Part shown: in pieces, positions 16,031-24,754 of the stretch
How positions within the stretch are numbered: the first letter of the stretch is position 1
Layout of the letters: each line of letters opens with the position of its first letter
Origin: Candidatus Woesearchaeota archaeon
GTDB taxonomy: Archaea > Nanobdellota > Nanobdellia > Woesearchaeales > JAHWIC01
DNA length: 64,000 nucleotides
Reading direction: 5' to 3'
Assembly: GCA_019322805.1 (NCBI GenBank)
Contig: JAHWIC010000003.1
Location: forward strand, 1-64,000
The notes under the pieces: generated by a model
The model's database searches: none
Told to the model about the DNA's origin: nothing
What the model saw: the letters and a program-made list of their open reading frames with translations, nothing else
Program-made: the position numbers and the translations under genes

Positions 16031-16255
16031 CCCGTAAACCTTACGGGATAATAAGGGGGGTGTTGGTAGAGTTCGAAAATAATGATTAAATCTATGCTAT
16101 GAAAATAGCAAAAGATGAATCATTAAAAATTTAATGACAAATCAATGCTGGAAACAGCAAAGACGAATCATTAAAAAAATGATTAAATCTATGTTGGAAA
16201 CAACAAAAGATGAATCATAAAAAAAACAAAAAACTCTACCAAGAACCCTTATCAA
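16030..16255 (+). ncRNA. Candidate structured RNA with three GAAA-capped hairpins
   Basis: The segment folds into a nested design. A leading hairpin (10-bp stem, 16028-16050) is followed by a long closing stem: ATAAGGG (16051-16057) with CCCTTAT (16246-16252) and TTGGTAGAGTT (16063-16073) with AACTCTACCAA (16232-16242). Inside are three tandem units of about 42-48 nt, each with outer arms AATGATT/AATCATT and a GAAA tetraloop. The loop stems covary: TGCTAT/ATAGCA, TGCTG/CAGCA and TGTTG/CAACA. That pattern is the mark of selected RNA structure. It matches no RNA family I know. It may be a free RNA or the leader of the small gene at 16302. Confidence 0.72.
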
Positions 16256-16301
16256 ATGATGCACAGAGGATGTTTAGATGATCAAGAAGGTGAAAAAGAA
16301 A

Positions 16302-16388
16302 ATGGAAAAAGAAGAAAGTTTGGAGGACATTGGCATATCTTTATCTTCAGACCCTTTAGATAAGATGGGTGAGTTCAGAGCTAAATAA
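16302..16388 (+). CDS. Small protein after the structured RNA
   Basis: A 28-codon frame starting at ATG 16302, preceded by AAGAAGGTG at a proper distance; a longer start at 16278 would give 36 residues but lacks a Shine-Dalgarno. The product is charged with the segment LEDIGISLSSDPLDKM. I do not recognise it. The good ribosome site right behind the hairpin array suggests the RNA could be its regulatory leader. Confidence 0.45.
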   Translation: MEKEESLEDIGISLSSDPLDKMGEFRAK

Positions 16389-16461
16389 TGGAGGCAAAGG
16401 AATAAAAAAACCGATCTGAAAAACATAAAATTCCATAATCATTGGGTCTAGTCTCAACTCA

Positions 16462-16812
16462 ATGATGCAAAAATCCTACCAAGGGATTTTTGTTTTAAAA
16501 ACTAGTGGCCTAAAAAACCATAAATGGAATTTTAATGCACCAAGATTCAATTTTGAGGAGCTCAAAAAAACAAAAAATTTTGGCAAACTCAAAAAAATCT
16601 TTAGGAGCGGTTTTCCTTTCCCCCACTTAATGCTGAATGAAAAGGAGGAGGCAATAAAAATGGGAGACCCGGGTGGTGAGCAGATCATACTTGACCCTCT
16701 TAAGCCAATCTTCTACTGCTGGGCTTGCCAGCATGAAATGATAAGCAAGGACAGTGTAACATATGAATGTCCTGTATGTCATAACCATACTGAAAGAAAA
16801 CTGGCTTATTAA
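16462..16812 (+). CDS. Hypothetical protein with C-terminal zinc ribbon
   Basis: A 116-residue protein. The first two thirds are rich in Lys, Phe and Asn without recognised motifs; the last 35 residues hold CWAC...CPVC, two CxxC pairs spaced for one zinc. It starts with ATGATG; TATA and ribosome signals are weak. Function unknown. It lies between the candidate RNA with its small gene and rsmI. Confidence 0.6.
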   Translation: MMQKSYQGIFVLKTSGLKNHKWNFNAPRFNFEELKKTKNFGKLKKIFRSGFPFPHLMLNEKEEAIKMGDPGGEQIILDPLKPIFYCWACQHEMISKDSVTYECPVCHNHTERKLAY

Positions 16813-16864
16813 ACAAATCAGAAATCCTTAAGATTTATAAGAATAACCGATATTCTACCTTTCT

Positions 16865-17524
16865 ATGGCTCTATACATTGTTGCAACACCAATTGGGAAT
16901 CTGGAGGATATTAGCTTTAGGGCAATTAAGGTATTAAATGAGGTAGACTTGATTCTAGCAGAAGATACAAGAAGAACATCAATATTACTAAATCATTATA
17001 AGGTTAAGAATAAAATTGAATCATTTAATGATTTTAATAAAGAGAAGAAAACACCGTCGATAATTGAGCAATTAAAAAATAATAAAAGAATAGCTATTGT
17101 TTCTGATTCTGGAACTCCTGGAATATCTGATCCTGGGTTTTATTTGGTAAGAGAAGCTGTTAAGGAAGGAATTGATATAGTTCCTATTCCAGGTGCAAAC
17201 GCAGCTATAACAGCTTTGGTCAGCTCTGGTTTTGCTACAGATAAATTTATGTTTTTGGGCTTTTTACCAAAGAAAGAGAATCGGTTGAAAAAATCATTAA
17301 TGGAGATTAAAAAAAATAATATCACGACGATATTCTATGAGTCTCCTTATAGGATAGAAAAAACTCTGAGATTAATGAGTGAAATAATTCCTGATAAAAA
17401 AATATGCATTGCTCGCGAACTAACAAAGAAATTTGAGGAGTTTATTCGAGGAACTGCTTCTGAAATTCTTAAGAAAAAGCCAAAGTTTAAAGGAGAGATT
17501 ACTGTTGTGGTTGGGAAGGGTTAG
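16865..17524 (+). CDS. rsmI: RsmI-type 2'-O-methyltransferase (bacterial 16S C1402 family)
   Basis: A 219-residue tetrapyrrole-methylase-fold enzyme closely matching RsmI: LYIVATPIGNLEDISFRA at the start, LAEDTRRTSILLNHY, SDSGTPGISDPG and the PGANAAITALVSSG SAM-binding loop, ending before the C-terminal helical domain of longer bacterial versions. In bacteria RsmI methylates the ribose of C1402 in 16S rRNA. It is bacterial in typical distribution; here it has an archaeal-type AGATTTATAAG box 30 nt upstream. It may act on rRNA or may have been repurposed. Confidence 0.92.
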   Translation: MALYIVATPIGNLEDISFRAIKVLNEVDLILAEDTRRTSILLNHYKVKNKIESFNDFNKEKKTPSIIEQLKNNKRIAIVSDSGTPGISDPGFYLVREAVKEGIDIVPIPGANAAITALVSSGFATDKFMFLGFLPKKENRLKKSLMEIKKNNITTIFYESPYRIEKTLRLMSEIIPDKKICIARELTKKFEEFIRGTASEILKKKPKFKGEITVVVGKG

Positions 17525-17599
17525 TTCTTAAAAAACGAAAGCTTTATAAACAAATTAGTAACTTAATAGTAGTAACGATAGAATAGGGAGCAAACAAAT

Positions 17600-18634
17600 T
17601 TGGTAACTCTTACACAAGTAGTAACTAGCGAATTCCTGGATCGTGCAACACGTTCCTATAGAATAGGCCCTTATATTCTTCATAGATGCATTGCTTATGG
17701 GGGCCATAGTGTAGTCTATGAAGTAACCCATCCAGATAAACAAGGACCACTAGCACTAAAATTAGCGGGTGTGGGGAAATCCATTACATCAGTAAAGCCT
17801 GAGGACCCAAGCAAAGGTTCTGATAAAGAATCTACATGGATTGCTACTGTAGAAAAACCAAAACGCACGTATACTCGTGATGATATTCCTACTGTAACTG
17901 ATAAAAAGGAAAAGGCCCGTGTAGAAATGATGATGAATGAACGCAGGATTCTGGGAATCCTGGGTGAGCATGAGAACATAGCAAGTCTTGAAGGTCAAGG
18001 AGAATATATATTAAATATCAAAACAAGAAAAGGAGAAGAAAAAGCTTTCTTGATGTATGCTGTTTACCCACGTGTTAAGGCAATCCAAACAGAACGTCTT
18101 GAGTCAGGTGCATTAAGCATAGAAGAAGTCTTAGAGATTATGCTAGGTGTTGCAAATGCAGGCGCGTATTGCCATGAACATGAAGTAATACACTGCGATA
18201 TCAAGCCTGCCAATATTCTTGTTGACAGGCGTACTTATAAACCAAAGCTTACAGATTTTGGGATAGCGCTTTATGTTCCTGATGGAAAACTACAAGGAAT
18301 GTTGGGAAGTCCAGTTTATATGAGTCCAGAACATGTTATTGGTGCAGTGGAGTATAAATCTGATGTGTTTTCGCTAGGCTCTACTTCATTCCATTTGTTA
18401 ACAGGCATTCAGCCTATAGATAGTGATGAAGCGGATACCAACAAAGCAACGTTTGATATAGCTTTAAAGATAGCTCATGGAGAGATGGATGCATATAACA
18501 TTCCTATCAGATCTGTTAGACCTGAGGCTCCTAAGAGACTTGTGAAATTAATTAATGGAATGATGGCTAAGAAAATCCAGGACAGACCTGGTATGAAAGA
18601 AGTAGCAAGTGAGGTTGCTGCAACAAAGGGTTAA
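17600..18634 (+). CDS. Hanks-type Ser/Thr protein kinase
   Basis: A 344-residue soluble kinase. The glycine-rich loop is AYGGHSVVYEV (32-42), the ATP-binding lysine ALKL (Lys54), the catalytic loop HCDIKPANIL (198-207, Asp200), the DFG motif at 219-221 and the activation-segment end GSPVYMSPEHV. There are about 50 extra residues between the lysine and the C-helix. No membrane segment or sensor domain is present. The start is TTG at 17600, about 55 nt after a CTTTATAAAC box. Substrates are unknown; the neighbouring membrane-bound winged-helix protein is an obvious candidate. Confidence 0.92.
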   Translation: MVTLTQVVTSEFLDRATRSYRIGPYILHRCIAYGGHSVVYEVTHPDKQGPLALKLAGVGKSITSVKPEDPSKGSDKESTWIATVEKPKRTYTRDDIPTVTDKKEKARVEMMMNERRILGILGEHENIASLEGQGEYILNIKTRKGEEKAFLMYAVYPRVKAIQTERLESGALSIEEVLEIMLGVANAGAYCHEHEVIHCDIKPANILVDRRTYKPKLTDFGIALYVPDGKLQGMLGSPVYMSPEHVIGAVEYKSDVFSLGSTSFHLLTGIQPIDSDEADTNKATFDIALKIAHGEMDAYNIPIRSVRPEAPKRLVKLINGMMAKKIQDRPGMKEVASEVAATKG

Positions 18635-18707
18635 TAGTAACAGAAAAAATTATATACTTTCATTTCTATTATCCATTAAAACGAAAAAAACAATCTTTTT
18701 TAGGGGA

Positions 18708-19616
18708 GTGGTCTGGTTAATCAGCTTGTTTTTGCTAGCTTCTTTTGTTTCTGCCAGGCCTTATGATTCCTATACAGCTGATTTTACAATAGTTGAAAGA
18801 AATGTTGTTGTGAACATAGTCCTTGATTTTCTGAACGAAGAAACAGGTGTTTTTTATTTCTCATTGCCAGAAGATGCCAGAACAATAGACCTTTATATTG
18901 ATAATTCTGCAGCAGAGCCTGTTATAGAAGAAGGCAGGTTAAAGATAGAGCTTAGATCATCAAAGAGGGTAAGAATAAGTTATGTTACAGGTGACTTTCT
19001 GGATAAAAATAACTTTTTAGTAAACCTCAAAGCACCAGATGATATCAATAACCTTACACTTCAGGTAAGCCTTCCTGAGAAAGCAGTACTCAGGAAACAG
19101 ATAATAGAAGGAGATATTACATCTGGCTCAATTCATCCAAATCCAGAGCTAGCATTAACTGATGGAAGAAGCATGATATTTATTTGGAAAAGGAATGATT
19201 TAAGCAAGGATGATGAGCTTTCAGTATTTGTGCAGTACAAGCCAGGAGGACCTTCTATATGGCCCATATTCTGGGTTCTGCTGATAGCAGCTATGCTTGC
19301 CTATTTAGGATATAATTATATGAAAGAATGGCGCTATAAGGGGCTGATAAAAAGGCCAAAAAAAGAGGCAAAAGTGCCTCAACCTCGCAAACCTAAAAAG
19401 GAATTAGGCATCTTAAAACATCTAAAGGAAGAAGAACAGCAGATAATAAGGGTTTTACAGCAAAAAGAAGGTAAATGTGAGCAAGGAACTCTACGAATTA
19501 TTACTGATTTTTCAAAAGCACACCTTTCTAGACTTCTTATGGAATTAGAAGCTAGAAAAATCATCCATAAAGAGAAAAAAGGCAAAAAAAACATTGTTTA
19601 CTTAAAAAAAGGCTAG
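18708..19616 (+). CDS. Membrane-anchored winged-helix regulator
   Basis: About 300 residues: a signal sequence (WLISLFLLASFVSA), an extracellular beta-rich domain, one membrane helix (IWPIFWVLLIAAMLAYLGYNY), a basic linker and a C-terminal winged helix (QIIRVLQQKEGKCEQGTLRI, then SKAHLSRLLMELEARKII). It resembles archaeal membrane-bound MarR-like regulators that could pass an outside signal to DNA. The frame is open from 18609, overlapping the kinase, but a TATA-like AAATTATATAC at 18648 favours a later start; GTG at 18708 after TAGGGGAG is the best choice by eye. Confidence 0.75.
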   Translation: MVWLISLFLLASFVSARPYDSYTADFTIVERNVVVNIVLDFLNEETGVFYFSLPEDARTIDLYIDNSAAEPVIEEGRLKIELRSSKRVRISYVTGDFLDKNNFLVNLKAPDDINNLTLQVSLPEKAVLRKQIIEGDITSGSIHPNPELALTDGRSMIFIWKRNDLSKDDELSVFVQYKPGGPSIWPIFWVLLIAAMLAYLGYNYMKEWRYKGLIKRPKKEAKVPQPRKPKKELGILKHLKEEEQQIIRVLQQKEGKCEQGTLRIITDFSKAHLSRLLMELEARKIIHKEKKGKKNIVYLKKG

Positions 19617-19723
19617 TGGAACATATTGGAACAATTAGAGCTTATTCTGGGCTTTTTGGAACCATTTAAAGCCACTGTTTCATGAACAGAATATAAGTAG
19701 AATGCCGCTATATAATTCATTAT

Positions 19724-20884
19724 ATGGCAGGACCTAAATATAGAGGGATGGACTACCTAAGACCTGAAATTGAGAGTGCTTTTGACGCTACTTTAGCAAA
19801 GGCAATACAAACAGAAGACCCAAGCAAATATAGGCCTACTCCCTTAAATAAAGACAGGCCTTTTCTTTTTGAATTTAATGGAAGCCTTTCTCTTGATATG
19901 GTTATAAGGGATACGCTAACAAAGATTAAAGGGGCTCTTTCTAAAGGTCAGGCTAATGGTTTGGAGGATATCCCTGAATCACTTAAAAAGCAGATTAGTG
20001 ATGCAGGAGATATTGGAAATAAGGATCTTCTTAGATTAGTCATAGAAGGGTATAGGTGCAGGGTGCATTATGAGGTTCCTGTAGGGTATTCTACTAGGGG
20101 AGAAGAGCTCTTGTTGGAAGTGCCTCTACAACCCCATATACAACAGCTCTGCGAAATACAGAGAGATGGTGAGGAAGGCAAATTGGATGCAGTGCCTTAT
20201 GAAGTAGCAAATGATGGGAGAAATGGCTCTGAATATCCTATTGGAAGGTTTTTAGGGCTGAACATAGGTAGAGGCTCATCTAAAACACTTAGTAAACTTT
20301 GTGAGTGGTTTGGATTAGAACCAAATAAAGCACAAAATAATTTAGTTTATCAATTTGTGGTTTACGTTAGGATAGGAGAGTATGCAAAAGATTCCAAGAG
20401 GCCTGATGATCCAGCTAGAACAAGGATCATATTAGGAACTGAACATAGTAGTTATAGTGCAGGCAATGGCGATAAACCGCTGAATCTTGCGGATATCAAG
20501 CAAGATGAGGATTGGGATCTTGGCAAAAGTCTGCTAGAAGATACGCAACGTATTACAAATCCAACAGCAAGTGAGACGCCTACACCCCCTGCAAATCCAA
20601 CAGCTAATGGAGCCGCAACTGTGGATCCAGGAGCAGAAACAAACTATGCTGCTTCGCCTGCCACAAAACCTACATCAACTAGAAGGCATGACAGCACTAG
20701 GACAACAAGATTTGAATTAAACCCTGATAGTTCAAAAACACCCCCCTCAACAAGAAAGCCGTCCAGCACCAGGATAACAAGAAGATTCGAAAGAACTCCA
20801 GATGATAAGCCAAGAACATCCACAGAAATCAAGATTCCTAAAGGAAAAACATCAAGGTGGGAAAGTTTCCAATTAGGTACATAA
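19724..20884 (+). CDS. Unknown protein with disordered Thr/Pro/Arg-rich tail
   Basis: A 386-residue protein I do not recognise. Residues 1-270 look folded (FLFEFNGSLSLDMVIRDTL; YRCRVHYEVPVGYS; QFVVYVRIGEYA), while the last 110 are low-complexity with repeated STR and TRFE-type units, such as DSTRTTRFE and SSTRITRRFE, suggestive of phosphorylation sites or binding motifs. It has no signal peptide or membrane segment. TATATAATTC sits about 16 nt before the ATG. The kinase two genes upstream could modify the tail; that is speculation. Confidence 0.6.
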   Translation: MAGPKYRGMDYLRPEIESAFDATLAKAIQTEDPSKYRPTPLNKDRPFLFEFNGSLSLDMVIRDTLTKIKGALSKGQANGLEDIPESLKKQISDAGDIGNKDLLRLVIEGYRCRVHYEVPVGYSTRGEELLLEVPLQPHIQQLCEIQRDGEEGKLDAVPYEVANDGRNGSEYPIGRFLGLNIGRGSSKTLSKLCEWFGLEPNKAQNNLVYQFVVYVRIGEYAKDSKRPDDPARTRIILGTEHSSYSAGNGDKPLNLADIKQDEDWDLGKSLLEDTQRITNPTASETPTPPANPTANGAATVDPGAETNYAASPATKPTSTRRHDSTRTTRFELNPDSSKTPPSTRKPSSTRITRRFERTPDDKPRTSTEIKIPKGKTSRWESFQLGT

Positions 20885-20890
20885 TAAAAA

Positions 20891-21037
20891 ATGCAAAACA
20901 CAATAATCATTTATGAGCCAATTGAATCGCAGGATAATTTTTCAATTGATAATTTAGACTTATACAAAAAGTTGGGGGGTGATGCTACGGTAAAGAACCT
21001 TGAGTTTTATGTTAGTTTTTATGAGGATTTTGGATAA
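20891..21037 (+). CDS. Small acidic protein
   Basis: A 48-residue frame starting 7 nt after the preceding stop, with the product rich in Asp, Glu, Tyr and Phe (YEPIESQDNFSIDNLDLY). There is no clear Shine-Dalgarno. It may be co-transcribed with the previous gene. Not recognised. Confidence 0.4.
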   Translation: MQNTIIIYEPIESQDNFSIDNLDLYKKLGGDATVKNLEFYVSFYEDFG

Positions 21038-21074
21038 ATTATAAGTATAGAAAACCCAACAGGAGGTGGGAAAC

Positions 21075-22055
21075 ATGAAAAAAACAATAGCATTGGTCTT
21101 GGCAATGCTGATGGTATTCTCAGTAGTGCCGCTGGCATTTGCACAAGAAGAGCCAGGAACAGGAGATCCGCCTGAGTGTGTTGCAGATGAAGACTGTGAA
21201 GAAGGCGAAGTATGCACAGATGGTGAATGCGAAGCAGCAGAACCACCACCAGAGTGTGTTGCAGATGAAGACTGTGAAGAAGGCGAAGTATGCACAGATG
21301 GTGAATGCGAAGCAGCAGTACCACCACCACCAGAAGACCCAGGAGTTACACCAGACAGTCCTTTGTATGGACTTGACAGAGCAATAGAAAGAGTAGAGTT
21401 GGCTTTAACCCTAGGTAAGTCAGCTAAGGCAAAGAAAGGACTTGCACATGCAAGAGAGAGGCTAATGGAAGTCCAGGCAATGATTGCTGCAAAGAAAATG
21501 GGTGCAGCTGCAAGAGCACAGGGAGAGCACGACGACATAATGGACGATGTCGAGGACGCTATAGATGACCTTGGTGATGGAGACGCTGGAGATGAGTTTA
21601 GCGACGAAATTGAGATAGAGCAGGCACTTAACCAGCACAGAATGCTTGTACAGCAACTAAACAATGTTAAGGTAATGGCTAAGGGCTTGACAGCTGAGCA
21701 GCAGGCACAGCTTGATGCAGTAGTTGCTTCACTAGAAGGAGCAACAGAGAGCGCTAAGGTAAAGGTTCAGGTTAAGAAGGACAGGACAAAGATAAAGATA
21801 AAGGCTGCAGCAGGCTTAACTGATGAAGAGTTAGCTTCATTGGAAGAGCAGGCACAGGCAATTGCAGGCCAGGGAAAGGAAGTAAAGATAAACCTTAAGC
21901 CAAAGAAAGGCAGAGGAACGCCTGGTGCTGAAGAGCCTGAAGAACCGGCTGAAGGCGAAGAGCCTGAAGAGCCTGAGGAAGGAGAAGAAGGTGCAGGTGC
22001 AGCTTCTGCAGCAGCAAAAGGCAAAGACAAAAGCTCAAAAGGAAAGAATAAATAA
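21075..22055 (+). CDS. Secreted protein with Cys repeats and DUF5667-like domain
   Basis: A 326-residue exported protein. The signal peptide MKKTIALVLAMLMVF...AFA is followed by two identical Cys repeats of the form CVADEDCEEGEVCTDGEC, a DUF5667-like helical region beginning PDSPLYGLDRAIERVELAL, and a Glu/Pro-rich then Lys-rich tail. The repeats are identical at DNA level over about 67 bp (21174-21240 and 21252-21318), so the duplication is recent. The start is ATG 21075 with AGGAGGTG 6 nt before it, the best Shine-Dalgarno in the region. DUF5667 proteins are common on archaeal cell surfaces; function unknown. Confidence 0.85.
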   Translation: MKKTIALVLAMLMVFSVVPLAFAQEEPGTGDPPECVADEDCEEGEVCTDGECEAAEPPPECVADEDCEEGEVCTDGECEAAVPPPPEDPGVTPDSPLYGLDRAIERVELALTLGKSAKAKKGLAHARERLMEVQAMIAAKKMGAAARAQGEHDDIMDDVEDAIDDLGDGDAGDEFSDEIEIEQALNQHRMLVQQLNNVKVMAKGLTAEQQAQLDAVVASLEGATESAKVKVQVKKDRTKIKIKAAAGLTDEELASLEEQAQAIAGQGKEVKINLKPKKGRGTPGAEEPEEPAEGEEPEEPEEGEEGAGAASAAAKGKDKSSKGKNK

Positions 22056-22073
22056 ATAGTTTTTTTATTTTTT

Positions 22074-22769
22074 TTATTTTACTTGCAGAGTTCTCTTACT
22101 ATACACCCTTCCAGTCATCCATCTTACTCCAAGGTATACGAAAGGGGTATCGAACAAAGCTACGAGCATCTTTAAGGTCCAATAAGGCATTATCAAAACA
22201 AACATATAGCCTACAGTGAACTTTGGAGATGTGTTTAGTGTTGCAGGAACCCATGAGAATGGCAGATAGTACAACGCAATGAACATGAATATGACTGTAT
22301 CAATAAACTGGCTTACTATTGTAGAAGCATTATTTCTCAACCACAGGAATCTGCCTTTTGTCTTCTTTTTCCAGAAATTAAATGCCCAGATATCATGGAA
22401 CTGGCTCAATAAGAATGCTGTGATGCTTGCTATGAAGAATCTTATGCTGATTCCAAATACTCTGCCATACTGCTCAGCCTGCACATAGCTTCTTTCCGCA
22501 TACGGGAGGATTACAGACAGAGCAGTCATCAGCAAAACAACAACCATACAGATGAATCCGACCCAAACAAATTCCTTTGTTTTTGTTCTTCCATGAACTT
22601 CTTCAATAACATCTGTAATCATGAATGTTATTGGATAAGCAAATATTCCAACAGAGAAATTGATGATGCTTAACTGGGCTATCTTTGAGCCAATCAGGTT
22701 AGCTGCTACAAGGCAGGCTACAAACAACCCTAAGAACAGGTTTGTTTTGGTCTTTAGCTTCCATTCCAT
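22074..22769 (-). CDS. yhhQ: YhhQ/VUT-family queuosine-precursor transporter
   Basis: A 231-residue protein with about six membrane segments and family motifs ACLVAANLIGSKIA, FAYPITFMITDVIEEVHGR and SQFIDTVIFMFIA. The bacterial member YhhQ imports 7-deazaguanine precursors of queuosine; in archaea a similar role for archaeosine precursors is likely. It is convergent with the secreted protein gene and divergent from thi4. Confidence 0.9.
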   Translation of the reverse strand: MEWKLKTKTNLFLGLFVACLVAANLIGSKIAQLSIINFSVGIFAYPITFMITDVIEEVHGRTKTKEFVWVGFICMVVVLLMTALSVILPYAERSYVQAEQYGRVFGISIRFFIASITAFLLSQFHDIWAFNFWKKKTKGRFLWLRNNASTIVSQFIDTVIFMFIALYYLPFSWVPATLNTSPKFTVGYMFVLIMPYWTLKMLVALFDTPFVYLGVRWMTGRVYSKRTLQVK

Positions 22770-22873
22770 TGTATCACCTTGGCAGTAGAAAAAGAAGGTT
22801 ATTTTTAAGTCTTTGCTCTAAACCATTACCTTTAAATAATATTCGTAATTGGCAATAGCAACGAGGGGTAAGA

Positions 22874-23659
22874 ATGGAATTAGATGAAGCAAAGATTTCA
22901 AAAGCAATTATAGATAGCTATCATAAAAAACTTACAAAAATCCTAGATGCAGATGTAGCAATTGCAGGAGCAGGTCCTGCTGGCCTGACAGCAGCCTATT
23001 ATCTTGCTAAGAAAGGAATAAAGGTAGTTGTTTTCGAGAAGAAGCTGTCCCCTGGAGGAGGGATGTGGGGCGGCGGAATGCTGTTTAATGAGATTGTTGT
23101 GCAGGAAGACGGCAAAAAGATGCTGGACGAGTTTGGAATAAAATATGAAAAATATTCTGAACATTACTATACTGCAGATTCAGTAGAAACAATATCAACA
23201 ATCTGCTCAAAAGCTGTGAAAGCAGGAGCTTTGCTCTTTAATTGCATCTCTGTAGAGGATGTGATCTTAAAGCAGGGCAAGATTCATGGCTTAGTTATTA
23301 ACTGGACACCAGTTGATATGGCTAAGCTGCATGTAGACCCGCTTGCAATTAAAAGCAAATATGTTATAGAAGCAACAGGGCATCCTTTGGAGGTTCTTAC
23401 AGTGATAGAGAAGAAGTGCGGCGGAAAGATGTTTACTGAAACCGGTAAGATAATCTGGGAGAAATCAATGGACGCTACTCAGGGTGAGAAAGACTGCGTT
23501 GAGTATACTAAAGAGGTTTTTCCTAATGTTTTTGTCGCAGGGATGGCAGCAAATGCAGCTTTTGGAAGGCCAAGGATGGGTCCTATTTTTGGCGGAATGC
23601 TGCTTTCCGGGAAAAAGGTTGCTGAAATGTTGATAGAAAGATTGAAGGGAAAGGAATAA
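22874..23659 (+). CDS. thi4: Thi4-type thiazole synthase, sulfide-dependent form
   Basis: A 261-residue FAD/NAD-binding enzyme building the thiazole of thiamine from NAD and glycine. The dinucleotide motif [17 protein letters not shown] is at 32-48 and [16 protein letters not shown] at 61-76. At the position of the sulfur-donating cysteine of yeast Thi4 it has His153 (LHVDPL), the archaeal version that uses free sulfide catalytically with iron instead of sacrificing itself. GAGGGGTAA lies before the ATG. It begins the thiamine gene group. Confidence 0.93.
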   Translation: MELDEAKISKAIIDSYHKKLTKILDADVAIAGAGPAGLTAAYYLAKKGIKVVVFEKKLSPGGGMWGGGMLFNEIVVQEDGKKMLDEFGIKYEKYSEHYYTADSVETISTICSKAVKAGALLFNCISVEDVILKQGKIHGLVINWTPVDMAKLHVDPLAIKSKYVIEATGHPLEVLTVIEKKCGGKMFTETGKIIWEKSMDATQGEKDCVEYTKEVFPNVFVAGMAANAAFGRPRMGPIFGGMLLSGKKVAEMLIERLKGKE

Positions 23660-24043
23660 TCAATTCAAAAATTCAATAAAAAAATCATCATTAGGAGAAT
23701 AATCAATAGAAGAAAAATAAACGGAAATCAGGATTTCCTAGTTGCGCTCGCTTCGCTCGGCAACAATCTGATTTTTGCTTTCTTCTCTTCGTTAAGGCAA
23801 AAATCGTCTTAAGTGGTTCTTTAAGAAACAGAATAAGACGAAAATTCCTTTATCGCGATGAAGAAAGGAATTTTCAGATTGTGTATAAATTATGAAATAA
23901 TTTACTACACTAGAAAAATGTGTTAGCATTTTTCGTTGATTAATTGTTATTAAATAAAACTAAAGGGCATCAACCGAAACAAACGCACAACTGATTGTGA
24001 TGGATGAAATTTAACCTAATGATAAATTAAATTGATAGTTAAA
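23660..24043 (+). repeat. R1 repeat, copy C
   Basis: This copy fills the gap between thi4 and thiE. An extra segment (GGAAATC...GATTTCC and the arm TTGC-GCTCGCTTCGCTC-GGCAA, 23725-23765) sits before stem 1. AATCTGA and TCAGATT enclose three stems: TTTTTGC/GCAAAAA, CGTCTTA/TAAGACG (with GTTCTTTAAGAAAC inside) and AAAATTCCTTT/AAAGGAATTTT. The tail has GAAAAATG/CATTTTTC-type pairing and the conserved CACAA-CTGA-TTGTG hairpin before ATGAAATTTAACCTAATGAT. It ends at the thiE ATG. Confidence 0.85.
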
Positions 24044-24676
24044 ATGAAAAAAGAGAAACTGCAAGACATTGACCTTTATTTTATAACAGACAGCGAACTC
24101 ACCAAGAAAACTGTTCTTGACGATGTTAAGGCAGCTATAGCTGGTGGAGTGAAGATAGTCCAATACCGCGAGAAAGAGAAATCAACAAAAGAGATGATTG
24201 AGGAAGCGCAGAAAATCAAAGAGATTTGCGGCGATGATGTAATATTCCTGATTGATGACAGAGTCGATGTTGCACTTGCAGTTGGCGCTGATGGTGTTCA
24301 TCTTGGCCCTGATGATATGCCTTATGGAGCTGCAAGGAAATTGCTTGGAGACGATAAGATAATTGGTTTAACTGCTCGTGATGTCGAAGGAGCAGTTAAA
24401 GCAGAAAAACTGGGTGCAGATTATGTTGGTATTGGCCCGATATATGAAACAGCAACAAAGCTGAGTGCTGGAGAGCCTGTTGGTATAGAGATGATAGAAA
24501 AGGTTAAGAATGCAATAAGTATCCCTTTTGTAGCTATTGGCGGGATTAATTACAGGGACCTTGATAGTGTGTTAGAGGCAGGAGCAACCAAGGTTGCTGC
24601 AATATCTGCAATTGTTGCAGCAGATGATGTTGAAAAAAAGGTTAAGAGGTTTATTGACAGATTATCTTTCCACTAG
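24044..24676 (+). CDS. thiE: Thiamine-phosphate synthase
   Basis: A 210-residue TIM-barrel enzyme joining the thiazole and pyrimidine phosphates to give thiamine monophosphate. Motifs: LYFITDSEL, VKIVQYREKEKS, DDRVDVALAVGADGVHLGPDD, ADYVGIGPIYETATK and the phosphate loop VAIGGINYRD. The ATG at 24044 is preferred to an in-frame TTG at 24032, because an analogous R1 copy ends at the same position ahead of ttuA. The leader is therefore made of R1 sequence, which might influence expression. Confidence 0.93.
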   Translation: MKKEKLQDIDLYFITDSELTKKTVLDDVKAAIAGGVKIVQYREKEKSTKEMIEEAQKIKEICGDDVIFLIDDRVDVALAVGADGVHLGPDDMPYGAARKLLGDDKIIGLTARDVEGAVKAEKLGADYVGIGPIYETATKLSAGEPVGIEMIEKVKNAISIPFVAIGGINYRDLDSVLEAGATKVAAISAIVAADDVEKKVKRFIDRLSFH

Positions 24677-24754
24677 AATAAGGCCATATGAATCATGGAA
24701 AGACTAATCTGGAAAAAATACAAGCCTAAGCGAGGATTTTGACAAGATCAGAAA

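Noticed and set aside
16081..16220. Three regularly spaced repeats resemble a CRISPR array
   Set aside because: There are no variable spacers; the units are contiguous hairpins with compensatory changes, and no cas genes are near.
16081..16220. C/D-box guide RNA reading of the GATGAAT segments
   Set aside because: No matching D box (CTGA) at the proper place in all units; the GAAA-capped stems explain the pattern better.
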